Origin: Deltaproteobacteria bacterium
GTDB lineage: Bacteria > Myxococcota_A > Polyangia > JAAYKL01
Reading direction: 5' to 3'
DNA: 64,000 nucleotides
NCBI GenBank assembly: GCA_016936575.1
Contig: JAFGXQ010000045.1
Span: 1 to 64,000, forward strand
The translations under genes were made by a program, and so were the position numbers. A model generated the notes under the pieces. That model saw only the letters and a program-made list of their open reading frames with translations. It did not search any database and was not told where the DNA came from. Of the stretch, positions 7,816-16,690 are shown in pieces; positions within the stretch are counted from its first letter, which is position 1; each line of letters starts with the position of its first letter.

Positions 7816-8739
7816 TCATTCATCTCCAAAAAGAAGTGTTGACGCATACCGCTCGCTGGTATCGGGAAAGATCACAACAATCGTTTTGTCTTTAAACGCC
7901 GGTCTTGATGCAACTTCCAGAGCAGCGTGGGCGGCCGCTCCGGATGAAATCCCCACTAAAAGGCATTCCTCGCGCGACAACCGCCGCGCCACGGTCACCG
8001 CATCCGCGCTCGATACTTTCACGGCTTCGTCGACTACCTTCATATCGAGGTTTTTCGGTAGAAACCCGGCGCCGATGCCTTGGATCATATGCGGCCCCGC
8101 CGGCTCTCCCGATATAACAGCCGACTCCGCCGGCTCAACCGCTACCACATGTAAATTGGGATTTTTCTCTTTTAAAAACTTCCCTGCCCCCGAAATTGTA
8201 CCTCCGGTCCCCACACCCGCAACAAGCACATCTACCTGTCCTCCGGTCGCTTTCCAGATTTCGGGACCGGTCGTTTTATAGTGAACTCGCGGATTCGCCG
8301 GGTTTTCAAACTGTTTCGGCATATACCCCCCCAGTTCCGATACCTGGCGTTCCGCTTCGGCAATCGCTCCCAACATACCCGCCTTCGAATCCGTCAAAAC
8401 GATTTCAGCGCCCAACGAACGCAAAAGTTTTCGTCGCTCCACGCTCATTGACTCCGGCATGGTAAGTACTACTTTGTAACCTTTCAGTTTTCCGATGACC
8501 GCCAAACCGATGCCGGTGTTTCCGGAAGTAGGCTCCACGATTGTCATCCCCGGCTTCAATCCGCCGTATTTTTCTGCTTCCTCGATCATTGACATGGCAA
8601 TTCGATCTTTTACCGAGGAACCGGGATTGAACATCTCCAACTTGGCAAAGACAATCGCATCATCTGGAACAATCTGTTTCAACGCCACCATCGGCGTACT
8701 GCCGATTAAATTGATAATATTTGTTATTTTTGACCTCAT
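7816..8739 (-). CDS. cysK: Cysteine synthase (O-acetylserine sulfhydrylase)
   Basis: The 307-residue protein makes L-cysteine from O-acetylserine and sulfide with PLP. I choose ATG 8739 because it has an AAGGA site and begins directly at the family N-terminus (MRSKITNIINLIGSTP). The PLP lysine is in NPGSSVKDR (about residue 44), the substrate loop is TSGNTG, the phosphate loop is GTGGTISG, and the C-terminal PDTSERY..T.LF motif is typical of OASS-A. Length is normal. It lies alone on the minus strand. cysC near 30000 is another sulfur-assimilation gene in the window. A cystathionine beta-synthase-like specificity cannot be excluded but lacks support. Confidence 0.92.
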   Translation of the reverse strand: MRSKITNIINLIGSTPMVALKQIVPDDAIVFAKLEMFNPGSSVKDRIAMSMIEEAEKYGGLKPGMTIVEPTSGNTGIGLAVIGKLKGYKVVLTMPESMSVERRKLLRSLGAEIVLTDSKAGMLGAIAEAERQVSELGGYMPKQFENPANPRVHYKTTGPEIWKATGGQVDVLVAGVGTGGTISGAGKFLKEKNPNLHVVAVEPAESAVISGEPAGPHMIQGIGAGFLPKNLDMKVVDEAVKVSSADAVTVARRLSREECLLVGISSGAAAHAALEVASRPAFKDKTIVVIFPDTSERYASTLLFGDE

Positions 8740-8892
8740 ACCCGAATCCTTACGCTCAAGGCGACTCTGTTTTCCGCCATTCACTATTTAGTATTCATAT
8801 ACCAAATTACCACAAATATAAAGCGGCAAGGGGCGCGATGCAAAAAATTATCGTCGCAATAATCATAGAAAAACGATTCATTTGGCTATTTT

Positions 8893-9897
8893 TCAATTAT
8901 AATCTCGTTCGTGTACGTGCTTCTCATTTTGCCGTTCGGCCGAATAAATGCCCCGCTTGAAAATGATAATGTAGGAATCCGGCGCTTTCTCGATTAATAC
9001 CGCCATTTGAGGAGAGGCATGCTCCTCGAAAATCGGATACCAGGGTTCGTTCTTTACAAGATCACTATTATCAATAAATTCAGGCACATACAGATCAATC
9101 GCAATATATGTTTTGGCAAGTTTCTGAATACGCGATCCGAAGGCACAGCTTTCCCAGGTCTCGGTTGGATACAAATCATTGTGAATGGCTCCACCATATA
9201 CCAATATCCGTTGCCGGTTTCCTTGCGGATTCTCTTTGCGATATGCCATAGCCTTCTGTGTGGTGTCGCCCAGCATTTGCCCAACCAGCTGAAGCATCGA
9301 TAAAAAATCCATCTGACCGTCGGTATCGAATAACTCCTGATATTGCTTGCAAGATACATCCAGTATATGCGGTGCTACCCCCAGTTGCTTCGCGCTGTTG
9401 ATCAACTGAACGGTTTCATTTTCGGTCTCTTTGGGCCGCTCTGTCACTTCTTCCACTTCGCGAATAACCTGTTTTTCCACCGCGCCGCATCCCTTGGGAA
9501 CCCAGGTTTCGATAATCAGGTCACTGGTTGCAGCCCCCATCAGCGGTAACAAATCATTTCGAAACCGATCCAATGCAGACCGAATTTTCACCGTTGCGTT
9601 CTGCTGATGAAATTCTCCGAACCCGATCACCGAAGGATTGGTGCGTAGCAACACATCGGCCAGCGCGCCCTTGGCATCGGCATACAGCTTCACTTTAAGC
9701 GAAGGAGACGTTTCAATATCTCGCCCTGCATTCGCAGAAGGTAGTGAATCGGAAGACGCCGCAGCAGTGTTGTGTTCCGGCACTACCTTCTTGTCGCCAC
9801 ACGCACAAAATATCAAGACAACCGCAATAACAAAGGTCGCATAACAACCATACGCCCCGTATCGACCGTACTCACGTGACCACGATGTTGGGAACAT
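8893..9897 (-). CDS. ChaN/Tiki-like envelope protein, putative lipoprotein
   Basis: The start is uncertain: ATG 9897 (after AAGG) or ATG 9912, which overlaps the stop of the upstream gene. From 9897 the product has 334 residues with a short charged N-terminus, one hydrophobic segment and CAC, a poor but possible lipobox. The rest has the look of the ChaN/Tiki superfamily (heme-binding uptake proteins and TraB/Tiki proteases): a strand ending in VIGFGEFHQQ near the start of the domain and ILVYGGAIHND near the end, both with the family's key His and acidic residues. A metal- or heme-linked activity would follow from family membership, but the match is by motif only. Confidence 0.55.
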   Translation of the reverse strand: MFPTSWSREYGRYGAYGCYATFVIAVVLIFCACGDKKVVPEHNTAAASSDSLPSANAGRDIETSPSLKVKLYADAKGALADVLLRTNPSVIGFGEFHQQNATVKIRSALDRFRNDLLPLMGAATSDLIIETWVPKGCGAVEKQVIREVEEVTERPKETENETVQLINSAKQLGVAPHILDVSCKQYQELFDTDGQMDFLSMLQLVGQMLGDTTQKAMAYRKENPQGNRQRILVYGGAIHNDLYPTETWESCAFGSRIQKLAKTYIAIDLYVPEFIDNSDLVKNEPWYPIFEEHASPQMAVLIEKAPDSYIIIFKRGIYSAERQNEKHVHERDYN

Positions 9898-9904
9898 ATG
9901 CGCC

Positions 9905-10141
9905 TTATTCATCCGCCTCAATTTCGGCGGCCAGTTTTTCAGCTTCGGCATTTGCATTGGTTTCGTCAATCGTTTCCAGAGCGTCCAGAGCAAATTCATC
10001 TGACAGAACCTCCTCCTCAGCGGCGGTCAATTCTTCGTCAACAGTTTTTTCCGCAGGGCCGTCGCCGCCGCACATCGACAAACCGAACAAGCAGCAGGCC
10101 ATAAATAACATCATCATCCATGTAATTGAAAATCGTTTCAT
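9905..10141 (-). CDS. Small acidic lipoprotein
   Basis: A 78-residue product with a signal peptide rich in Met and Phe and a lipobox LSM/C24. The mature 55 residues are strongly acidic (many Glu, Asp, Ala) and probably helical. It lies 12 bases after the Cys/Lys-rich secreted protein and just before the ChaN/Tiki-like gene, so the three may form one transcript. I do not recognise a family. Confidence 0.6.
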   Translation of the reverse strand: MKRFSITWMMMLFMACCLFGLSMCGGDGPAEKTVDEELTAAEEEVLSDEFALDALETIDETNANAEAEKLAAEIEADE

Positions 10142-10153
10142 GATTGTACCTCT

Positions 10154-10867
10154 CTACTCTTTTTTCGTCGCTTGTTTCCCGGCAGCCTTCTGGTGACGTT
10201 CGGTTTCTTTTTGCTTCATTTTTTCAACTTTCGCTTTCAACTCCGCGTTCTCGGTATTCTCTGCGATTTCGAGCAATCGCTGAATGCGAGCCATGCGACG
10301 CAGATGTTTTCGCGTTTCGTCGTTCTTTTCGCCTTTCTTGGATTTTGCCGTTTCAGCCTGCTTACCGTTTTTCTTTTTACGTTCTTTCAGCTTTTCAATT
10401 TTTTCGCGTCGTTTTTGAGCCCGTTCTTTGCCGCGGGCCAGGCCCTCCCCTTCAGGCTTATCCGTGCCATATGCATGGCCTTTTCCATGACCGCAATGTT
10501 CTCCTTCGCAATCGGTATCAGTGTTTCTGCAGGGACAGTCTTCCCCCTGACAATGCGGGCAGCCGCCTTTCTTCGCGCCCTCGCCTTTGCAGGGACAATC
10601 TTCGCCCTGGCAATGCGGGCAGCCTTTCTTCTGACCTTCCCCTTTGTTCATTTCTGCATCTTCCGCAGAACTACGTGCCCTTTTGTTTCGCTCGCCTTCA
10701 ACGGATTTCCCGTCACCTTTCTCATTCATCGCTGCGTCGGCTTTTCCTTGCCCATTCTGTGCCCCTTTCTGCCCACCGCCGCCTTTTGCGATTGCCGCAA
10801 CAGGAACCAATAATCCCAGTGCAGCGAAAAACATTGCCATATGAATGAATCTTCTTATTTTGCTCAT
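10154..10867 (-). CDS. Secreted Lys-rich protein with duplicated CPHC/CPC motif
   Basis: The start at ATG 10867 follows GAGGAG and begins a Sec signal peptide cut after AIA near residue 27. The mature protein (about 210 residues) is very hydrophilic. A Gly/Gln/Lys region is followed by two copies of GCPHCQGEDCPC separated by nine residues, then Cys- and His-bearing CEGEHCGHGKGH. The C-terminal 110 residues are a Lys/Arg/Glu-rich, probably coiled-coil segment. The Cys/His cluster suggests binding of soft metals such as Zn, Cu or Ni outside the cytoplasm; that is inference. No family recognised. Confidence 0.65.
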   Translation of the reverse strand: MSKIRRFIHMAMFFAALGLLVPVAAIAKGGGGQKGAQNGQGKADAAMNEKGDGKSVEGERNKRARSSAEDAEMNKGEGQKKGCPHCQGEDCPCKGEGAKKGGCPHCQGEDCPCRNTDTDCEGEHCGHGKGHAYGTDKPEGEGLARGKERAQKRREKIEKLKERKKKNGKQAETAKSKKGEKNDETRKHLRRMARIQRLLEIAENTENAELKAKVEKMKQKETERHQKAAGKQATKKE

Positions 10868-10956
10868 ACTGAACTCCTCATTGAATAAAATGTTTTTACA
10901 ACAAAGCACATTCGAGTAACCAGATGTTACCATAAGCAATTAAAAAGATACATAAG

Positions 10957-11076
10957 TCATATGGGTCCTATAGCTATAAGTCCTATGGGTATTATGGGTC
11001 TTATAGCTATAAGTCGTATCGGTCCTATGGGTCCTATGGGTCCTATAGCTATGGGTCTTATAAGTCCTATAATAGG
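10957..11076. repeat. 9-nt-periodic intergenic repeat tract
   Basis: About thirteen near-copies of a 9-bp unit related to TCCTATGGG (variants TCCTATAGC, TCTTATAAG), with occasional 6-bp inserts TATAAG or TATGGG. It lies just upstream of the kinase gene. The minus-strand frame reads as a Pro-Ile-Gly/Ala-Ile-type repeat peptide, but composition and lack of a ribosome site argue against coding. A related, more diverged tract lies just after the same gene. Confidence 0.75.
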
Positions 11077-11142
11077 TTGCTTTTCTCTCAATTCTGGATT
11101 TAATATCGACTGAAATTTTGAACTCACATTAAGGTACAACAC

Positions 11143-14100
11143 GTGATTTTCGGCAAATATCAATTACTCGAACTGATCGGCACCGGCGGCATGGCAGAAA
11201 TATTCAAGGCCAAATCCTATGGTGTCGAAGGATTCGAAAAACTCCTGGTCATCAAACGCATTCTCTCACTGTACTCCGACAATGAAGATTTCGTTGAAAT
11301 GTTTGTCAACGAAGCGAAAATCGCAGTGTCTTTAAATCATGCTAATATCGTTCAGATATATGATTTGGGGAAAGCCGGGGAATCCTATTTCATGGCTATG
11401 GAGTATGTACACGGAATGGACTTGGCTGAAATTCTTGACTGGAGCATCCGAAATGACAAGCCCATCCCGCTGGAAGCCGCTATTCATATTATTTGTGAGG
11501 TGGCCAAAGGGTTGGATTACGCCCACCGAAAAAAAGACCAGGAAGGAACTCCTCTGGATATCATCCATCGGGATATCAGCCCGCAGAATATTCTGATCTC
11601 CGCTGAGGGTGAAGTGAAGATAACCGATTTCGGCATTGCCAAAGCCATGAATTTCGTTGACTCCGGTGATAACGACCCCATCAAGGGAAAATTCGCCTAT
11701 ATGGCACCGGAACAAGCCATAGCCGCGCCACATGATAAACGAGTCGATATTTTTTCTTCAGGCATCATGTTCTATGAGCTGCTCACCGGAATTAATCCCC
11801 TCAGGGGCCATACACCGGCCGAAATGCTCAAACTTATTCAAAGCGACGATTTTCCGGATTGCACCGTCCCCTGTGCGGGCGGTTCGGACCAGATACCTAT
11901 CGATCTGGAGCCGATTATTCGAAAAGCGGTAGCCGCTGACCCCGAAGTGCGGTTTGAATCAGCGGCAGAATTGTACGAAGCGCTGCTGACATTCTCATAC
12001 ATGGAAGGATTGCGTGCCGGCGCGGGTGCATTGGCAGAATTCCTTGCCCCCATACTTGCCGAAAAAGAACAAACACCGAGAACATCGACAATTCCGGCGC
12101 GTCCCTCGATCGTCTCCCGAGTCAGCCCAATGCACGAAGACCACGGAAAGGTTACGTCAGTGCGGTTGCCGTCTGATGCGGAACTGGCGCAAATGGGAGA
12201 AAACAATGCCATACAACTCACCGCGGCGATACGGGATGTGGCGCTGCTCACAGTTTCGTGGAATGCCAAAGGTGCGGATTCGAAGAAAATACAAAAGAAC
12301 GTTGAATCCTTCGGAGGCGTGATGCTCGAAAAAGAGGAATCCATGCTTATCTTCGGATTCGGTGTACAGGTTGCATCCGACGCCCTTCGTACTGCTGCGG
12401 ACACCGCATTTCACACCTGTAATGCGCTGAAACGAGATCCGGCGTTTAAAACTGACGGCGCTTTCGGTATTTCAATCCACCTTGCCGCGCTTTCCGTTGA
12501 AAGTAACGGAAATGTAAAGCTGAATACTGATTATAAAAACGCCGTCGCCTGGTGTGTGGACATTAGCAATGTGAAAAAATCCGCAGTGGTATTTGAAAAC
12601 ATTCTACTACCGCTGATGACACGTTGGTATGACTGCGGCATCATCGTAGATGACGAATTCGACAATTTACATCAGATCCAGGAGCAGTTAAAGGATCCAC
12701 CACCGAAAAGCAAACTTGTCGGTCGACGCGACGAACTGAAAATATTTGGTGAGCTGCTGGCAACCGTCAATCAGAAGAAAGGCGCTGTGCTTGCGCTAAC
12801 CGGCCCTGCCGGTGTCGGTAAGACCCGCATTCTGACCGAAGTGAAAAGGCGGCTCACCGCTGGTGGACACAGCGTCATGTGGTTGGATATTCGATGCTCG
12901 CCCTGGAACAAAAAACAACCGTATTCATCAATTCTGTCGCTGTTTCGCACGATGCTCGACATCGCCCCCCTGGAGCCGACGGAATCCATGCAAAAGAAAT
13001 TGGCGGCATTGGACGAACACCAATTGCCTCCGGCTGAAGCCGCTGCGGTAAAGAAACTGGTGGTCACCGGACGGGCGGCAGAGGTCAGTCCGGTCTTGAA
13101 AAGCGCCTTTACTCGAATTATCCGGCATATCGCAGAATCATCAATGACCATTGTTGCGGTCGATCATCTCACCGCCATTGATGATGAATCACTCGATCTG
13201 CTCCACGCACTCTCTCACAGCATTTCAGACGTTCCTGTACTTCTCACTGTCGCCATACGCCTCGGATACATCCATGGTTTTGAAGGCAGCCCCATTTTCA
13301 CTCAACTGAACATTTCGCCTCTGTCTGATGCTGAAATGCAGCAGTTGATACAAAGCAACATCTCGACACCATCCGTACGACTGGTGAAAGATATTTTCGC
13401 AGTCAGCGCCAATATTCCTAAATTTGCCGAGGAATATATCTATGAACTGCAGCATAAAGGCGTTTTAAAAATCTCCGAGAATGAAACCATATATACACCG
13501 CGTGAACTTCGTTGTCCGACGGTCATCCGCGACATCATCAGTTCGGAGCTTCACTCTCTCCCCAGGGATCGACGTACCATACTGCAACTCGCCAGTTGCC
13601 TGGGAGAACAAGTCGATGCAGATATTCTCTCGCTGCTGCTGAATAAGCCGCTTGATGATCTTGAGCCGGTGCTCCAAATGTTGATGAAGGTGAAATTGCT
13701 GTCACAAAAAGATTCGAACAATTATGAATTTCCGACGCCATTTATCCAGGAAGCAGTGTATTACAGCATCGACCAAAAAGATCGCCTGCTCATCCATCGA
13801 ACCATTGCGCAAAAAATTGAACAGGAATATCCCAAAGAGCTCGATAAATATGCGGAGCAATTGGCGATTCACTACCTGAAAAGCAATTCAAAAAAGGCTG
13901 CCTACGATTACCTCATTACCGCCGCGCAAAATAGGTCCATCGCGCTGGATTATGAATCATCGGTCAAATACTATCTACTGGCGCTTGACCTCACGCTGGC
14001 GGGACTGGGAAGCGTATCGAAATTCGACATTTTCGAACAGCTCGCTTTAATGGCACCGCAAACAAAACAGGTCAATACAGTACTTACCCAGGCGATTCTG

Positions 14101-14964
14101 CTGAAGTCTGAAATTGACGCTGAAAGTGCGGGGGCTGCGCTTTCATTGGAGGCGCAGGAAGCACTGCTTCTGGCCCACGTGGGAGAATACGATACCGCAT
14201 GTCAGCAACTGACCGACGTGGTTTCCAGTCAGCAGGGCGAAAAGCAGAAAATTTCCAAACGCTACCTGGCGCAAGCGCTGATTGAAAGCGGTGAAATAGC
14301 GGAAGCAACGGCCATCCTGGCACAATTGTGTGATGGCATCGATGAAGAGAATGACCCGTATGCCAATGCCTACTACACGGTATGCCTCGCGCTCTGTGGA
14401 GAAACGGAAAAAGCGCTGCAGAAAATAGAAAACCACACGCCGTCGTCGAGCGTGGCGCCGATTTCGATGCTGTATCTATCTGCGGAAGGCCACTGTTTGT
14501 TCATGGAGCAAAGCTACGAGCTTGCGATTGAAGCCTATACAACGGCACTATCATTTGCTGAAGAACAGTATTTGATACGCGACGCGGCCCAACTTCAACA
14601 TTACATCGCAGTCTGTCATCTGGAGCTGGAAAACTTCAAATCAGCATTTGAGCACCTGCGCGAATCCATCAGTATCTCCACCGATTTGCAATATAACGGT
14701 CTGAGAGACCGAACCCAGGTCTGCCTCTCGTATATTGACGCAGTGAAGTTCAACAGTATGGAAGCGCTCAATCAAATGGTTGAAATCGATTCTGGACTCT
14801 CAGATTTGGAAACACAGGTGATCACCAACTATTACCTGGCAAAAATGTTCCTCAGACTGAAAAAAGCAGCCAAGGCCAAACCATATCTCGCCAAAACCAA
14901 AGAACTCCAGGAGCAGGCGCGAAACCATTTCTACCTGAATCAGGTAAAATTGCTCGAAGCATAA
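11143..14964 (+). CDS. Ser/Thr protein kinase with AAA ATPase and TPR domains
   Basis: A 1273-residue cytoplasmic regulator starting at GTG 11143 (AAGG eight bases upstream). The N-terminal kinase domain is intact: Gly loop GTGGMAEIF (13-21), ATP lysine in VIKRI (39), HRDISPQN (142-149), DFG (162-164) and an APEQ motif. Residues about 345-525 resemble the fold pattern of a class III nucleotide cyclase (GG.ML....SMLIFGFG, later GISIHLAAL) but lack the expected catalytic aspartates. Around 525 comes LVGRRDEL, then Walker A GPAGVGKT (about 553), an AAA/STAND-type ATPase. The last 350 residues are TPR-like helices. This kinase-cyclase-like-ATPase-TPR order is common in myxobacterial signalling proteins. 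It should sense through ATPase/TPR and signal by phosphorylation. Confidence 0.88.
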   Translation: MIFGKYQLLELIGTGGMAEIFKAKSYGVEGFEKLLVIKRILSLYSDNEDFVEMFVNEAKIAVSLNHANIVQIYDLGKAGESYFMAMEYVHGMDLAEILDWSIRNDKPIPLEAAIHIICEVAKGLDYAHRKKDQEGTPLDIIHRDISPQNILISAEGEVKITDFGIAKAMNFVDSGDNDPIKGKFAYMAPEQAIAAPHDKRVDIFSSGIMFYELLTGINPLRGHTPAEMLKLIQSDDFPDCTVPCAGGSDQIPIDLEPIIRKAVAADPEVRFESAAELYEALLTFSYMEGLRAGAGALAEFLAPILAEKEQTPRTSTIPARPSIVSRVSPMHEDHGKVTSVRLPSDAELAQMGENNAIQLTAAIRDVALLTVSWNAKGADSKKIQKNVESFGGVMLEKEESMLIFGFGVQVASDALRTAADTAFHTCNALKRDPAFKTDGAFGISIHLAALSVESNGNVKLNTDYKNAVAWCVDISNVKKSAVVFENILLPLMTRWYDCGIIVDDEFDNLHQIQEQLKDPPPKSKLVGRRDELKIFGELLATVNQKKGAVLALTGPAGVGKTRILTEVKRRLTAGGHSVMWLDIRCSPWNKKQPYSSILSLFRTMLDIAPLEPTESMQKKLAALDEHQLPPAEAAAVKKLVVTGRAAEVSPVLKSAFTRIIRHIAESSMTIVAVDHLTAIDDESLDLLHALSHSISDVPVLLTVAIRLGYIHGFEGSPIFTQLNISPLSDAEMQQLIQSNISTPSVRLVKDIFAVSANIPKFAEEYIYELQHKGVLKISENETIYTPRELRCPTVIRDIISSELHSLPRDRRTILQLASCLGEQVDADILSLLLNKPLDDLEPVLQMLMKVKLLSQKDSNNYEFPTPFIQEAVYYSIDQKDRLLIHRTIAQKIEQEYPKELDKYAEQLAIHYLKSNSKKAAYDYLITAAQNRSIALDYESSVKYYLLALDLTLAGLGSVSKFDIFEQLALMAPQTKQVNTVLTQAILLKSEIDAESAGAALSLEAQEALLLAHVGEYDTACQQLTDVVSSQQGEKQKISKRYLAQALIESGEIAEATAILAQLCDGIDEENDPYANAYYTVCLALCGETEKALQKIENHTPSSSVAPISMLYLSAEGHCLFMEQSYELAIEAYTTALSFAEEQYLIRDAAQLQHYIAVCHLELENFKSAFEHLRESISISTDLQYNGLRDRTQVCLSYIDAVKFNSMEALNQMVEIDSGLSDLETQVITNYYLAKMFLRLKKAAKAKPYLAKTKELQEQARNHFYLNQVKLLEA

Positions 14965-15045
14965 GTCCCATCGGCCGATAGGCTCCATACGCATAAGTCC
15001 CATCGGACTCATAGGACCCTTACGCACAAGTCCCACAAGACCTAT
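14965..15045. repeat. Diverged copy of the 9/10-nt repeat tract after the kinase gene
   Basis: Starting right after the kinase stop codon, units such as TCCCATCGG, ACTCATAGG and ATAAG are repeated with period 9 to 10. It is recognisably related to the tract at 10957-11076 but more diverged. It ends about 90 bp before rnfA. Confidence 0.6.
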
Positions 15046-15133
15046 TTTATACTTGAAAAAAAAGCCCAAAAAGTTATGGAACTTCCAGCAGTTTTAAGAT
15101 TGGAAAAATAGTTTTCAACCAAAGGGCCATCTC

Positions 15134-15715
15134 ATGGACATTTTAGTTATTGTTCTTCTGGCAATGCTCACCGAAAACTTTGTTTTATCAAAGTTTTTGG
15201 GCATCTGTCCGTTTCTCGGAGTTTCCAAAAAAATCGGCACAGCCGCCGGTATGGCGATGGCGGTGCTGTTTGTTATGCTGGTGGCGTCGCTGCTTACCTT
15301 TGCATTGCACACGTACGTATTGGTTCCTCTTGAAGTCACCTACCTTCAAACCATCGTTTTTATCCTGGTGATAGCGTCCACAGTTCAGCTCACCGAAATG
15401 GCGATCCAAAAACTGTCGCCCTCTCTATACGAAGCGCTCGGCATTTTCCTACCCCTCATTACGACCAACTGCGCCGTACTGGGTCTGGCGGTACTCAACA
15501 TCGACAAGGGGTACAACCTGATTCAGGTATTGTTCAATTCCATCGGCGCTGCCGGCGGATTCGCCATTGCGCTGCTTCTGTTCGCGGGGTTGCGTGAAAA
15601 AATGGACACCGCCGACATTCCCGATGTGTTTAAAGGCGCAGCGATTGCGTTTGTCACGGCAGGTATTCTGTCTCTGGCGTTCATGGGTTTTTCCGGCCTG
15701 GCACCAGCCAATTAA
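15134..15715 (+). CDS. rnfA: Rnf complex subunit A
   Basis: A 193-residue integral membrane protein with six predicted helices. The N-terminal TENFVLSKFLGICPFLGVSKK and the central LGIFLPLITTNCAVLG are characteristic of RnfA/NqrE, which place a cysteine pair (ICPF and TNCA) at the membrane-embedded iron-sulfur site. It is the first gene of rnfABCDGE; the complex moves electrons from reduced ferredoxin to NAD and pumps Na+ or H+. rnfB begins 12 bases after its stop. Confidence 0.95.
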   Translation: MDILVIVLLAMLTENFVLSKFLGICPFLGVSKKIGTAAGMAMAVLFVMLVASLLTFALHTYVLVPLEVTYLQTIVFILVIASTVQLTEMAIQKLSPSLYEALGIFLPLITTNCAVLGLAVLNIDKGYNLIQVLFNSIGAAGGFAIALLLFAGLREKMDTADIPDVFKGAAIAFVTAGILSLAFMGFSGLAPAN

Positions 15716-15727
15716 GCGAGGAATTAT

Positions 15728-16690
15728 ATGGTTACAGCTCTTTCAGTACTCTGCGGTGTCGGCTTAGTGATGGCGGTCTTGCTCGCTGTCGGACGCAAAG
15801 CCTTTGCCGTTGAAGTTGACAAGAAACTCGAATTATTAATGAAAATTATGCCGGGTGCAAACTGCGGCGGCTGTGGATTTCCCGGATGCAGTGGATACGC
15901 CCGTGCACTGGCCGATGGGAAAGCCGAACCGACCGCTTGCCCCCCTGGCGGCCCCACGCTCGCGGAGGAAATCGGGAAAATCCTGGGCATTGAAGTTGAA
16001 GCATCTGAACCGATGGTGGCGTTGGTCTCCTGTGCCGGCGGAAATGACGCATCACCCAAACGCAGTCAGTACAGCGGCATCGAAGACTGCAAGGCCGCTC
16101 ATGCCATTGCGGGCGGTCCGAAATCATGTGTATACGGCTGCATGGGGCTGGGTTCGTGCATCCATGTGTGTTCATTTGGTGCCATTTATAAAACAGCAAA
16201 CGGATTGGTCAGGGTGGATCCCGAAAAATGCACCGGATGCAAAAAATGTGTGGAGACCTGCCCCCGGAACATCATAAAAATGGTTCCCAAGAAAGCCGAT
16301 GTTCACGTGTTGTGCAACAACCCGCAAAAAGCCAAAGAAGTAAAAGCAGTATGCAGTGTGGGATGTACCGGATGTAAACTATGTGTGAAACAATCGAAAG
16401 CCATCGAAGTAACCGACGCATTGGCGGTTGTCAATTACCGCGCTGACACAAAAATCAGCGATACCGCCGCCTTAGCTTGTCCTCAAAACGCCATTTTCGA
16501 CAGCCGACAGTACAGTATTACGGATTGGCTCGAAAATCCGGCTACCAAAGAAGCGTTCAAGAAACGTGCAGCGGACTGGAAAGCCGAAGAGAAAAAACGA
16601 AAAGCGGAAGCCAAGGCCAAGGCCGGCGCGAAAAAGGACGCCGCCGAGAAAAAAGAAGCCGCAAATGGGGATAAGGAAGGTGATGCATGA
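15728..16690 (+). CDS. rnfB: Rnf complex subunit B, iron-sulfur protein
   Basis: A 320-residue subunit that accepts electrons from ferredoxin. Residues 1-22 form a membrane anchor. The 4Fe-4S domain follows (CGGCGFPGC ... CPPGGP). Next come CVYGCMGLGSCIHVC and CTGCKKCVETCP. Further on, CTGCKLC is followed by VKQS where the family normally has a fourth Cys, and the final motif keeps only ACPQ. The remaining four cysteines could still hold one cluster, so one cluster of the last ferredoxin-like pair seems lost. The C-terminal 50 residues are a Lys/Ala/Glu-rich tail. It overlaps rnfC by four bases. Confidence 0.93.
   Translation: MVTALSVLCGVGLVMAVLLAVGRKAFAVEVDKKLELLMKIMPGANCGGCGFPGCSGYARALADGKAEPTACPPGGPTLAEEIGKILGIEVEASEPMVALVSCAGGNDASPKRSQYSGIEDCKAAHAIAGGPKSCVYGCMGLGSCIHVCSFGAIYKTANGLVRVDPEKCTGCKKCVETCPRNIIKMVPKKADVHVLCNNPQKAKEVKAVCSVGCTGCKLCVKQSKAIEVTDALAVVNYRADTKISDTAALACPQNAIFDSRQYSITDWLENPATKEAFKKRAADWKAEEKKRKAEAKAKAGAKKDAAEKKEAANGDKEGDA

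Noticed and set aside
10957-11163. Minus-strand 68-codon Pro-Ile-Gly repeat peptide
   Set aside because: The tract is an intergenic 9-nt repeat with no ribosome site, and the frame runs into the start of the kinase gene; coding is unlikely.
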